Assembly (NCBI GenBank): GCA_003170135.1
Contig: PMZR01000097.1
Span: 20,624-60,167, forward strand
Source of the DNA: Acidobacteriota bacterium
GTDB taxonomy: Bacteria > Acidobacteriota > Vicinamibacteria > Vicinamibacterales > Fen-181
DNA length: 39,544 bases
Reading direction: 5' to 3'
Of this stretch, positions 1 through 6,240 are shown piece by piece; the first letter of the stretch is position 1; each line of letters begins with the position of its first letter. The notes under the pieces are model-generated. The model was not told where the DNA came from. It searched no databases and saw only the letters and a program-made list of their open reading frames with translations. A program made the position numbers and the translations under genes.

Positions 1-729
1 GACCTCGTCGAAGATGAGCAGCGTGCCGTGGCGCCTCGTCAGGTCGCGCAGGCCGACCAGGTACTCGCGATCGGCCGGAATGCAGCCCGCCGCGCCCATC
101 ATCGGCTCGACGATCAGGCAGGCCAGGTCCTTGCGGGCAAGCGCCTGCTCCGCCGCCTCCAGGTCATTGAAGGGGAGCGCCATCGTGTCGGCCATCGCGT
201 GCGGGTTGAGGCCGGCCGAGTCGGGGACGTCGAACGGCGGCTTCACGGCCTTCTGCAGCGATTCGACGCCGCCGTGCCATCCGCCCTCCATCTTCGCGAT
301 CCGCGTCCGCCCGGTATACCCGCGGGCGAGGCCGATCGCGTACATGTTCGCCTCGGTGCCGGAATTCGTGTAGCGCAGCATCTCCGCGCCCGGCACCAGG
401 CGCGTCACCATCTCGGCCAGTTCCACCTCGAGCGGGTGCGCAAAGCCGAAGTGGCTGCCGAGCGCGATCTGCCGGCCGGCGGCCTCCACGACAGCCTTCG
501 GCGCGTGGCCGAGGATGAGCGTGCCGTGGCCGCACCAGTAGTCGGTGTACTCGTTGCCGTCCACGTCGAACAGGCGCGAGCCGGAGGCGCGCGTCACGTA
601 GAACGGGTACGGCGCCAGGTCGCGGATGCCGTACGACACGCCGCCCGGCAGGACCTGCCGCGCGCGTTCGAACCAGGCGCGCGAGCCGGGGGTGCTGGTG
701 ACGTAGGCAGAGGTTTCGGTTTCGGCCAT
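1..729 (-). CDS. Class-III aminotransferase, glutamate-1-semialdehyde aminomutase-like (C-terminus outside window)
   Basis: Translating the minus strand from the ATG at 729 gives 243 uninterrupted codons running off the window edge. The sequence shows the class-III PLP-dependent aminotransferase pattern: an N-terminal VLPGGVSYG segment, DVDGNEYTDYWCGHGT, the PLP-phosphate segment NSGTEAN, a KMEGGWHGG segment, and at the edge LLIFDEV, whose Asp normally contacts the PLP pyridine nitrogen. The catalytic lysine would lie beyond the window. The closest family by eye is glutamate-1-semialdehyde 2,1-aminomutase (HemL) and its paralogues annotated as aspartate aminotransferase family protein; I cannot tell tetrapyrrole synthesis from amino-acid turnover. 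A GGAG motif lies 7 nt before the ATG. It is divergent from the serine dehydratase, separated by two heptamer arrays. Confidence 0.88.
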   Translation of the reverse strand, partial: MAETETSAYVTSTPGSRAWFERARQVLPGGVSYGIRDLAPYPFYVTRASGSRLFDVDGNEYTDYWCGHGTLILGHAPKAVVEAAGRQIALGSHFGFAHPLEVELAEMVTRLVPGAEMLRYTNSGTEANMYAIGLARGYTGRTRIAKMEGGWHGGVESLQKAVKPPFDVPDSAGLNPHAMADTMALPFNDLEAAEQALARKDLACLIVEPMMGAAGCIPADREYLVGLRDLTRRHGTLLIFDEV

Positions 730-748
730 TCGGGTCTCCGGTGATTTG

Positions 749-848
749 GCGGTTCGCAGTCAGCGGTTCGCAGTTGGCGGCTGGCCTGCAACCGCGACTG
801 CCCGATCGCGACTTGCCGGCTACCGACTACCGACTACCGGCTGCCAAC
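749..848. repeat. Two heptamer-period arrays between divergent genes
   Basis: Positions 749-786 alternate two related heptamers (AGCGGTT, CGCAGTT and variants). Positions 818-848 repeat CGACTAC with variants CGGCTAC and CGGCTGC. The second block is partly complementary to the first, so the region can fold on itself. It lies between the aminotransferase start (729) and the serine dehydratase promoter (853). It belongs to the 7-nt-period array class seen throughout the window. Confidence 0.7.
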
Positions 849-852
849 TCAT

Positions 853-865
853 TATAATCACCGCG
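853..865 (+). promoter_or_regulatory. -10 hexamer abutting the sdaA start (leaderless)
   Basis: A perfect TATAAT occupies 853-858, and the GTG start codon begins at 865, after 6 intervening nt. With the usual 6-7 nt from -10 to +1, transcription would start on the GTG itself. No Shine-Dalgarno sequence precedes the GTG. The -35 is weak. Confidence 0.6.
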
Positions 866-2574
866 TGAAAGCCATCAGCATCTTCAATGACGTGCTCGGA
901 CCGGTGATGCGCGGCCCGTCCAGTTCGCACACGGCCGGCTCGTTTCACATCGCGCGGATCGTGCGCGACCTGGCCTGTTCCGGCGCTGGCGCGGACCGGG
1001 TCGCCGGCGAGGCGAGCCGAGGGGACGCCCCCGCGCGCCACGCGGTGACGCGCGCGACGTTCACGTTCGATCCGCGCGGGTCCTACGCGCAGGTGTACCG
1101 CGAGCAGGGGGTCGATCGCGCCTTTGCCGCGGGGTTGCTCGGCTGGGCGCTGACCGATCCGCGCTTTTTCGGGGCGCTGGATCTGGCGCCGGTCGAAGGC
1201 CTGGATCTGCACTTCGACGTGCAGCCACTCGAGCAGGCCGACCATCCCAACACGGTCGATATTGCCGTCGCGGGCGACGACGGGGAACTGCGCGCCACGG
1301 CGCGATCGATCGGCGGCGGCGCGGTGGAGATTGTCTCGGTCGATGGCTGGCCGGTTCGCCTGACGGGCGAGACGCACGAGGTCCTGGTAGAGGTCGAGGC
1401 AGGATCGCGGGCGGCTGCAATCGACGAGCTGTCGCGCGACGGGCAACTGGCGGGCGAAGTCCGCGCGTCGGAGCGCGACGTGCGCGTGCTGCTGCACGGC
1501 CGCCGGTTCGCGGCGCTCTCGGCGGACGCGCGCGGCGTCCTCGAGCGCCTGGCGCGCGACGGTCGCGTGAGAGAAGCGCGTCCGATCGCATTCGTGAAGC
1601 GCGGGCGCGCGCTGTTTTCGAGCGGTGCCGAGATGATCGCGCTTGCGCGGGCGGGCAATTTGTCGCTCGGGCGGCTCGCGCTCGCGCACGAGGCGTCGCT
1701 GCTGGCGCTCAGCGAAGACGAGGCGCTCGCCGAGATGTTGCGGCGGCTGGACGTGATGTCGGCGGCCGTCGCCAGCGGGCTGTCCGCCGACGCTGCAGAT
1801 CCTGTCCCAGGCGACACGCCGCCCCGTCCGCAGATGCAGTTGCTCGAGCCGAGCGCGCGAAGCGTCTTCGAGGCCGAGGCGGCCGGCCGTGTCGCGATCG
1901 GCGGCCTGCACACGCGCGCCGCCGCTCGCGCGCTCGCCGCCATGCACGTGAACAGCCGCATGGGCGTCGTCTGCGCCGCGCCGACAGGCGGATCGGCCGG
2001 CGTGCTGCCCGGCGTGATCGTGACGCTGACGGAGGAGGCCGCCCTGCTTTACAACGACAGCTCGCCGGTTGCGCGACTTCGGACTTCGGACTCCGGACTT
2101 CGGACAACGTTGCCCCGCGAAGCCGCCGCCCTCGCCCTTTTCGCGGCCGGCGCCATCGGTGTCGTCGTTGCCGAGCGCGCGACCTTCGCCGCGGAAGTCG
2201 CCGGCTGCCAGGTGGAGATCGGCGCGGCGGGCGCGATGGCCGCCGCGGCGGTCGTCGAAGCGGCGGGCGGGACGCCCGAGCAGGCGGCCGATGCGGCCGC
2301 CATCGCGTTCCAGAACACGATGGGATCGGTCTGCGATCTCGTCCAGGGCATCGTCGAGATCCCCTGTCACACGCGCAACGCGGTCGCCGCGTCGAGCGCG
2401 TTCGTTTGTGCGGACCTGGTGCTCGGCGGCTACCGCAACCCGATCCCGCTCGACGAGACCGTGGACGCGGTGTTCGCGGTCGGCAAGATGCTCCCCGCGG
2501 AACTCCGCTGCACAGCGCGCGGCGGTCTCGCGGTGGCGCCGTCTGCGCTGGCACTGACACGCCGCAGGCACTAA
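865..2574 (+). CDS. sdaA: L-serine ammonia-lyase, iron-sulfur type, single chain
   Basis: This protein of 569 aa should convert L-serine to pyruvate and ammonia using a [4Fe-4S] cluster. The N-terminal (beta) domain begins SIFNDVLGPVMRGPSSSHTAG, the hallmark of the family. The C-terminal (alpha) domain has SRMGVVCAAPTGGSAG, and C448, C490 and C501 occur with the 42- and 11-residue spacing of the cluster ligands in characterised enzymes. Usual single-chain enzymes are about 455 aa. The extra length comes from insertions, including residues about 403-415, encoded by five tandem heptamers (2073-2107) in a loop before the first cluster cysteine. The start is GTG without a Shine-Dalgarno sequence but with a perfect -10 just upstream. 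Function is secure; activity with the insertion is an assumption. Confidence 0.93.
   Translation: MKAISIFNDVLGPVMRGPSSSHTAGSFHIARIVRDLACSGAGADRVAGEASRGDAPARHAVTRATFTFDPRGSYAQVYREQGVDRAFAAGLLGWALTDPRFFGALDLAPVEGLDLHFDVQPLEQADHPNTVDIAVAGDDGELRATARSIGGGAVEIVSVDGWPVRLTGETHEVLVEVEAGSRAAAIDELSRDGQLAGEVRASERDVRVLLHGRRFAALSADARGVLERLARDGRVREARPIAFVKRGRALFSSGAEMIALARAGNLSLGRLALAHEASLLALSEDEALAEMLRRLDVMSAAVASGLSADAADPVPGDTPPRPQMQLLEPSARSVFEAEAAGRVAIGGLHTRAAARALAAMHVNSRMGVVCAAPTGGSAGVLPGVIVTLTEEAALLYNDSSPVARLRTSDSGLRTTLPREAAALALFAAGAIGVVVAERATFAAEVAGCQVEIGAAGAMAAAAVVEAAGGTPEQAADAAAIAFQNTMGSVCDLVQGIVEIPCHTRNAVAASSAFVCADLVLGGYRNPIPLDETVDAVFAVGKMLPAELRCTARGGLAVAPSALALTRRRH
2073..2107 (+). repeat. Five heptamers inside sdaA
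   Basis: Five consecutive 7-nt units of the form CGGACTT (variants GCGACTT, CGGACTC, CGGACAA) fill exactly 35 nt inside the reading frame and encode the RLRTSDSGLRTT loop. The same unit occurs outside genes at 4750-4770 and 26982-27015. Confidence 0.85.
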
Positions 2575-2985
2575 GGTCAATGCCTTTCGAAAATTCTCTG
2601 GCTGCAGTTCCGGCTGGGGGCGCAGCCCGCAGCCGGCTCCGCCGCGTGCCGGGCTCCGCGCTCCGGAAAACTGCGCTCCGTCCGCGCTGTTTTTCAGATC
2701 CTTGCGCCGCCTGGGGCTAAAGCGCCTGCGGCGGGTAAAACAGCGCTACCTCCGCTCCGTTTTCGTCGCGTTGCCCATCGGAGCGCTACGCACGGCCCGC
2801 CGCAAAGCCGGCCGCGGGCTGCTTCGCACTGCACACCAGCTATTTCCGAAAGCATTGGCACCAAGGTGCGCTGGCTGGCGCCAACGACGCGGACGAACGA
2901 CCCAGACCAACGACGAACGACCACCGAGGTTTACACGGGACCGAAGTGAGGTTCGCGGGATCCGGCACGACGCGTGAGCCGCGGT
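2575..2985. repeat. Gene-free gap with REP-like hairpins and a heptamer block
   Basis: I find no convincing gene between sdaA and the convergent chagasin-like gene. The gap has a stem-loop at 2667-2693 (AAAACTGCGC, 7-nt loop, GCGCTGTTTT; 9 of 10 pairs) and a related, weaker one at 2737-2763 starting AAAACAGCGC, so it resembles REP-type palindromic intergenic DNA. Either hairpin, with its T-run, could also serve as a terminator for the converging genes. Positions 2890-2928 hold a block of CAACGAC/GAACGAC units of the heptamer type. Confidence 0.5.
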
Positions 2986-3378
2986 CTACTTCACCGTGAC
3001 GCTCAAGGTGTATTGCTGCTGCGCGTCCGGGGCCGATTCCCAGGGCCGCCCGTAGCGAAGCTCCATCGACGTGGCGCCCCCGCCGGTCGCGCGACAGACC
3101 CACCACGCCTGTTCCGCCGCGCCGGGCGCGCTGCCCGGCGGGACGCCGTAGCCGGAATCGACGACGATGAGCATGCGCGCGTCGGGCGGCGTGACGACTT
3201 GCCACGCATGCCCTGTGCTGAGGTCGGCTGCGAGCGCCAACGTGAGCGTCTGGCCGACCGCGAGCTGCACCGTCCGGCCGCTGTCGGCCGCGCCGAGCCT
3301 GAGCGGGCCGGCGCGACGCACGTGCGCGCACCCGCCGAGCGACAGCGCGATCGCGATGAGGGCAAGCGCTCGTTTCAT
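2986..3378 (-). CDS. Chagasin-type (MEROPS I42) protease inhibitor lipoprotein
   Basis: A 130-aa protein. The N-terminus MKRALALIAIALSLGGCAH is a lipoprotein signal with a lipobox around Cys17, so it should be lipid-anchored in the envelope. The rest matches the immunoglobulin-like inhibitor of cysteine peptidase fold: a VGQTLTLAL strand, the loop LSTGHAW (equivalent of NPTTGY), a glycine-rich SGYG loop, and RPWE, the conserved RPW loop. Known members inhibit papain-type proteases by inserting three loops into the active site. Which protease this one meets is unknown, and no cysteine protease is encoded nearby. The start is placed at the ATG of MKRALAL because the signal sequence begins there; a TATGAT hexamer lies 9 nt upstream and no ribosome site is seen. 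It is convergent with sdaA. Confidence 0.82.
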   Translation of the reverse strand: MKRALALIAIALSLGGCAHVRRAGPLRLGAADSGRTVQLAVGQTLTLALAADLSTGHAWQVVTPPDARMLIVVDSGYGVPPGSAPGAAEQAWWVCRATGGGATSMELRYGRPWESAPDAQQQYTLSVTVK

Positions 3379-3387
3379 ACGGCAGGG

Positions 3388-3393
3388 ATCATA
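3388..3393 (-). promoter_or_regulatory. Probable -10 of the chagasin-like gene
   Basis: TATGAT on the minus strand, with 9 nt between it and the ATG at 3378. The predicted leader is only 2-3 nt. No good -35 is visible. Confidence 0.45.
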
Positions 3394-3454
3394 ACGCGGG
3401 AGGGCCCGCGCCGGATGTCCTGCGTGAGCCGCCCCGCATTCCCGCCGTTTGGAA

Positions 3455-3796
3455 TCAGCGCACGTTGCCGGCAAAACGCGCATTGCTGGGAGACAGGAAC
3501 ACCAGCAGTGAGAGCACGGACGTGCCGGTGTTCTGCACGCTGAACGACTCGGTGCCTTCGCACTGAACCAGCGAGCCCGCGGCCAGCGGTTCGACGAGAC
3601 CGTCCACCGTGGCCTGCCCCTCGCCTGCGAGCACCGTCACGACGATCTCCGAGTCCGCGTGCGTGTGCGCCGGCAAGGTCTGCCCGGGCTGGAAATTGAG
3701 CGTGAACACGAGGCCGTGTGGCGACTGGTGGACCATCCGCTTGGTGAAGCCGGCGGGTGACGTGTCCTGGTGCTGGCCAAGGTGCAAGAGTTTCAT
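3455..3796 (-). CDS. Small single-domain cupin protein
   Basis: A 113-aa protein starting MKLLHLGQ. A GGGAGAG ribosome site lies a few nt before the ATG at 3796, which rejects the longer frame that runs through the antisense of the tRNA. The sequence is one RmlC-like cupin barrel: motif 1 is PGQTLPAHTHADSEIV, with His-His-Glu metal ligands, followed by VLAGEGQATVDG, and motif 2 is in the LAAGSLVQCEGTESFSVQN region, where a canonical His is not evident. Such small cupins are often metal-binding enzymes or sensors of unknown substrate. It is divergent from the tRNA gene and downstream of nothing it could be co-transcribed with. Confidence 0.8.
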   Translation of the reverse strand: MKLLHLGQHQDTSPAGFTKRMVHQSPHGLVFTLNFQPGQTLPAHTHADSEIVVTVLAGEGQATVDGLVEPLAAGSLVQCEGTESFSVQNTGTSVLSLLVFLSPSNARFAGNVR

Positions 3797-3871
3797 CGCG
3801 CTCTCCCGGTTGATTGAGCAAAGCCGCGGTCGGCACGGCGGCAACCAGATGCATTGCCACGCCCGATCGAT

Positions 3872-3877
3872 GATAAT
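3872..3877 (+). promoter_or_regulatory. Probable -10 of tRNA-Pro
   Basis: GATAAT lies 8 nt before the first base of the mature tRNA, consistent with a very short 5' leader. No clear -35 was found. Confidence 0.4.
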
Positions 3878-3885
3878 GGGTCCGT

Positions 3886-3962
3886 CGGGGCGTAGCGCAG
3901 CCTGGTAGCGCACCTGCCTTGGGCGCAGGGGGTCGCTGGTTCGAATCCAGTCGCCCCGACCA
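3886..3962 (+). tRNA. tRNA-Pro (anticodon UGG)
   Basis: A 77-nt cloverleaf. The acceptor stem CGGGGCG pairs with CGCCCCG. The D-arm has GCGC/GCGC with AGCCTGGTA in the loop. The anticodon stem CCTGC/GCAGG encloses the loop CTTGGGC, giving anticodon TGG at positions 34-36 and G37. The T-arm has TTCGAAT, with one G-T pair in its stem. A73 and CCA (3960-3962) are encoded in the DNA. C1-G72 is the identity pair expected for bacterial tRNA-Pro. Confidence 0.96.
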
Positions 3963-4000
3963 CCTCCCTCACACATCTCCACAACCCACAGCGCGGGCCG

Positions 4001-4354
4001 CTATCGCGTCTGGTGAGTCGCGGCCGGGCGACCGCCGCGGCGGCCGTTGCGGCGAGCCGCCGCGGCTTTCTTCGCCGATCGCTCGCGACCAAGCAACGCC
4101 GCAGGACCGAGGATCGCGACGGTCGAACGGCCACGGGCCGTCGTCACGCGGGCCACCTTGACGTCCGTTTGTGGCTCCGGCAGCGCGAGCCCGCGGGCCC
4201 GCCGGTCGTTGACGAACAGCGCGAGCAATTCCCGCACGGCCTGTTCGGCTTCCTCCGCGGTGTCGCCGGCCGCGTAGACCGGCAAGCCCGGCACGTACGC
4301 GCTCACCGCTCCGCTGTCCTCGGCCTCGAAAACGACGGGATACCTCGTCGTCAT
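4001..4354 (-). CDS. hicB: HicB-type antitoxin
   Basis: A 117-aa protein beginning MTTRYPVVFEAEDSGAVSAYVPGLP, the RNase-H-like HicB fold: a YPVVFE strand, then VPGLPVYAAGDTAEEAEQAVRELLALFV. The C-terminal third, ending SAKKAAAARRNGRRGGRP, is strongly basic and could contact DNA or RNA; a classical ribbon-helix-helix or HTH is not obvious. Its ATG overlaps the stop of the toxin gene upstream as ATGA (4351-4354), so translation should be coupled. HicB proteins neutralise HicA and repress their own operon; a palindrome at the promoter (4549-4564) is a candidate operator. Confidence 0.85.
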   Translation of the reverse strand: MTTRYPVVFEAEDSGAVSAYVPGLPVYAAGDTAEEAEQAVRELLALFVNDRRARGLALPEPQTDVKVARVTTARGRSTVAILGPAALLGRERSAKKAAAARRNGRRGGRPAATHQTR

Positions 4355-4536
4355 TCCAACCCCGCATCCTTCAATATGCGACAAGCGAGCCGCCCGACGT
4401 CCTTCTTCGTGTGGATCGACACCCAGACTTCTTTCTTCGTGACGGGGTGCAAGAACTTGCGGTGGCTCCCCTTGCCGATCCGCTCTTCGACGAACCCGGC
4501 GGACCGAAGGCGACGGACCAGCGCTGCCCATGTCAT
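4351..4536 (-). CDS. hicA: HicA-type mRNA interferase toxin
   Basis: A 61-aa protein with the dsRBD-like HicA fold, matching the family's usual 55-80 aa. Its segment FVEERIGKGSHRKFLHP contains the catalytic His25 of the conserved G-S-H motif, followed by VWVSIHTKKDVGRLACRILKDAGL. HicA toxins are ribosome-independent RNases that cleave mRNA and stop translation. The toxin comes first and the antitoxin second, as is usual for hicAB. The ATG at 4536 has no Shine-Dalgarno sequence, and a TATACT hexamer ends 7 nt before it, so the transcript may begin at or one base from the start codon. Confidence 0.88.
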   Translation of the reverse strand: MTWAALVRRLRSAGFVEERIGKGSHRKFLHPVTKKEVWVSIHTKKDVGRLACRILKDAGLE

Positions 4537-4543
4537 TCAAGAC

Positions 4544-4564
4544 AGTATAACCGAACGTTGGGTT
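4544..4564 (-). promoter_or_regulatory. hicAB promoter with candidate HicB operator
   Basis: On the minus strand TATACT (4549-4544) is the -10 candidate. Immediately upstream, 4549-4564 form a 16-bp near-perfect palindrome, AACCSAACGTTSGGTT (14 of 16 bases symmetric), where the -10/-35 spacer would be. An autoregulatory operator is expected for hicAB. The -35 is not recognisable. Confidence 0.5.
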
Positions 4565-4878
4565 TATGCAGCATCTCCTCCCTGTCGACCAGACAATCAC
4601 CGCACAGGATGCGGCGAATCGCCGGTCTAATCGCCGCACTCGGACTCGGGGCTGTTGCCCTGTTCGCTTCGCTCGGCCCGGCCCGCCGCGCGTCGAAGGT
4701 CGATTCGCGGGTCGCCATGCGCAACGAATGAGTCTGGCGTTGACCCCGGCCGGACTCCGGACTCCGGACTTCGCGGCTCGCCCGCGTTGCACAACATCTG
4801 CGCTGCGCCGCTGTTTCCGCCTAACGTCCCGTCAGGTGCCCGCCGAGAAGCAGGGGTGATACTCGGAGAGATTCGAGC
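4565..4878. repeat. Gap with a heptamer block; no secure gene
   Basis: Three CCGGACT heptamers occupy 4750-4770, the same unit that occurs inside sdaA. A 40-codon frame at 4609-4731 (plus strand), starting MRRIAGLIAALGLGAVALF, would be a single membrane helix, but its tail looks like low-complexity DNA and I do not annotate it. Nothing else is recognised. Confidence 0.5.
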
Positions 4879-5235
4879 ATGCCCTTGATCCATGCCTACG
4901 AGAGACTCGGCCAGGGAATCGACATCCTCGCCACCAGTCCGGGTCCCATCAAGGAACGGTTGCTGAAGGCCTTCCTCCAGGCGCTGGCGGAGATGCCAGA
5001 CGAAGCGTTGCCGCTCGAGGCGAGAGGGCGGTGGCGACAGGTCTGGCAGCGCGTCACCGCAGTGCAGGGCCGGCCGGAAGAAGGCCGGCTGGTTGCGTCG
5101 ATTCGCGCGCTCACCGAAGACGAAGCGACCGTCGTCGCGGAACACATCGTCACCATCCACGCCATCGTGCAGTTGACCGTCCCGGCCAGAGGCAGGCGCC
5201 GGATGGCGGCCGCACAACACCCGAGCAGGTCCTGA
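4879..5235 (+). CDS. Small protein of unknown function
   Basis: A 118-aa protein starting MPLIHAYERLGQGIDILA. A GGAGAG ribosome site lies 8 nt before the ATG, which supports translation. The sequence looks mostly helical, with amphipathic stretches (IKERLLKAFLQALAEM, GRLVASIRALTEDEATVVAEHIVTIHAIVQL) and no membrane segment or signal peptide. The last 15 residues are basic. I recognise no domain. A strong hairpin follows at 5316-5337, between it and the next gene on the same strand. Confidence 0.6.
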   Translation: MPLIHAYERLGQGIDILATSPGPIKERLLKAFLQALAEMPDEALPLEARGRWRQVWQRVTAVQGRPEEGRLVASIRALTEDEATVVAEHIVTIHAIVQLTVPARGRRRMAAAQHPSRS

Positions 5236-5315
5236 CCTCACGCCGTCCAGTCCGCGGCGGTTCTTGCAGTCAATCCGGTTTCTCCTCCAAGCCTTCGGAC
5301 TGTTCTCTCCGGCAT

Positions 5316-5337
5316 GGCCGGGGTAGGCACCCCGGCC
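5316..5337 (+). terminator. Perfect 8-bp stem-loop, possible terminator or leader hairpin
   Basis: GGCCGGGG, a 6-nt loop (TAGGCA), then CCCCGGCC, extendable by two pairs. It is followed by GTTTC rather than a true T-run. It lies 81 nt after the stop at 5235 and 41 nt before the next start at 5379, so it may end the first transcript or lie in the 5' leader of the second. Confidence 0.45.
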
Positions 5338-5378
5338 GTTTCACCCGTCCTCGTCGCGACGGGTCGAGGAGCAAGGCT

Positions 5379-5945
5379 GTGAAAGCGCTGATCATCGTCG
5401 ACATGCTCCAGGACTTCGTCGAGGGCGCGCTCGCGAACCCGCGCGCCGTCGCTATCGTTGAGCCGCTCCAGCGGCTGCTCGCGCACGCGCGCGAATCCGG
5501 CTGGGTTGTCGTGTTTTCGAACGACGCGCATCTTCCGGACGATCCCGAACTGCGGGTGTGGGGTCCGCACGCGATGGCCGGCTCTCCAGGCGCGCAGGTG
5601 ATTCGCGCGCTCGCGCCCGCGCCCGGCCCGCGGGAATTCGTGTCTCCCAAGCGCGTCTACGGTGCGTTCGACGGCACCGGCCTCGACGAGCGGCTCAAGG
5701 CGTTCGGCGTCGACGAGGTCGTCATCAGCGGGCAGCACACACACATCTGCGTGCGCCATTCGTCATACGGCGCGTTGACCCGCGGCTACACGATCACGAT
5801 TCCAGCAGACGCCGTCTGCGCCTTCGAGGGCGTAGACGAAGAGGCCGCGCTCGAGTACCTGAAGGGGGTATACGGCGCGCGGATCACGACATCGGACGCG
5901 CTCATGCAGGAAACGCCGATGGCGAAGTCGGTGGAGACGCGCTAG
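5379..5945 (+). CDS. Isochorismatase-family cysteine hydrolase (nicotinamidase-like)
   Basis: A 188-aa protein. The GTG at 5379 is chosen because GAGGAG lies 7 nt upstream and the protein then begins MKALIIVDMLQDF, the normal N-terminus of the family; the open frame extends upstream but with unrelated sequence. The Asp-Lys-Cys triad is visible: D8 in VDMLQDF, K91 in VSPKRVYGAF and C124 in HTHICVRHSS. The segment SGQHTHICVRHSSYGALTRGY is the typical nucleophile region. Members hydrolyse nicotinamide, isochorismate, N-carbamoyl compounds and similar amides; the preference for nicotinamide is not provable here. The protein should be cytoplasmic. Confidence 0.88.
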   Translation: MKALIIVDMLQDFVEGALANPRAVAIVEPLQRLLAHARESGWVVVFSNDAHLPDDPELRVWGPHAMAGSPGAQVIRALAPAPGPREFVSPKRVYGAFDGTGLDERLKAFGVDEVVISGQHTHICVRHSSYGALTRGYTITIPADAVCAFEGVDEEAALEYLKGVYGARITTSDALMQETPMAKSVETR

Positions 5946-5987
5946 CGCCACCTTGTCAGGTCGAAGCTCGCGCATGTCAGTCGCGCG

Positions 5988-6209
5988 AGCACGGGCGCGG
6001 CCACGGCCCTCGACGAGCCGTCGGTCGCCGGGGAAAACGCCGCGACGTCACGTCGCTTTCCGGCTTCGAGCGCCGGCAGCCTCCAATGGCTTGGTGCAGG
6101 GAGTGGGCGCCAGTCGGCCGCCGGGGAAAGCGTCGTGTCGCACGTCGTTTTCCTGATCGACTGCCGGCGACCTCCAAGGCTCGTCGCGGACCGCGGCCGC
6201 GCCCGTGCT
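5988..6209. mobile_element. MITE-like element with 32-bp terminal inverted repeats
   Basis: Bases 5988-6019 and 6178-6209 are inverted repeats of each other with 29 of 32 matches; both ends begin AGCACGGGCGCGGCC reading inward. Inside are two direct copies of a unit of about 90 bp (from about 6018 and 6113), each with the pattern CGCCGGGGAAA ... TTTCC ... GCCGGC, and each holding an imperfect 13-15 bp palindrome. No transposase is encoded. A second, inverted copy lies at 32892-33082. Confidence 0.7.
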
Positions 6210-6240
6210 GGGCAATGATCGCGAATCGCGGTGTCGGACC

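Noticed and set aside
3793..4134. Minus-strand frame containing VGATGFEPATPCAQGRCATRL, and a second one with WIRTSDPLRPRQVRYQAAL
   Set aside because: Both are the antisense of the tRNA-Pro gene read in different frames, a well-known false annotation. The cupin gene starts downstream, at 3796.
4609..4731. Forty-codon frame with one membrane helix
   Set aside because: No ribosome site at proper distance, and the tail runs into low-complexity DNA shared with repeats; too little support.
5031..5378. N-terminal extension of the isochorismatase-family protein
   Set aside because: The extension overlaps the preceding gene in another frame and the hairpin; the GTG at 5379 has a good ribosome site and the family N-terminus.
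5988..6209. Element considered as an integron cassette site or an IS
   Set aside because: No integrase, no transposase reading frame, and no attC core pattern; the long terminal inverted repeats fit a MITE better.
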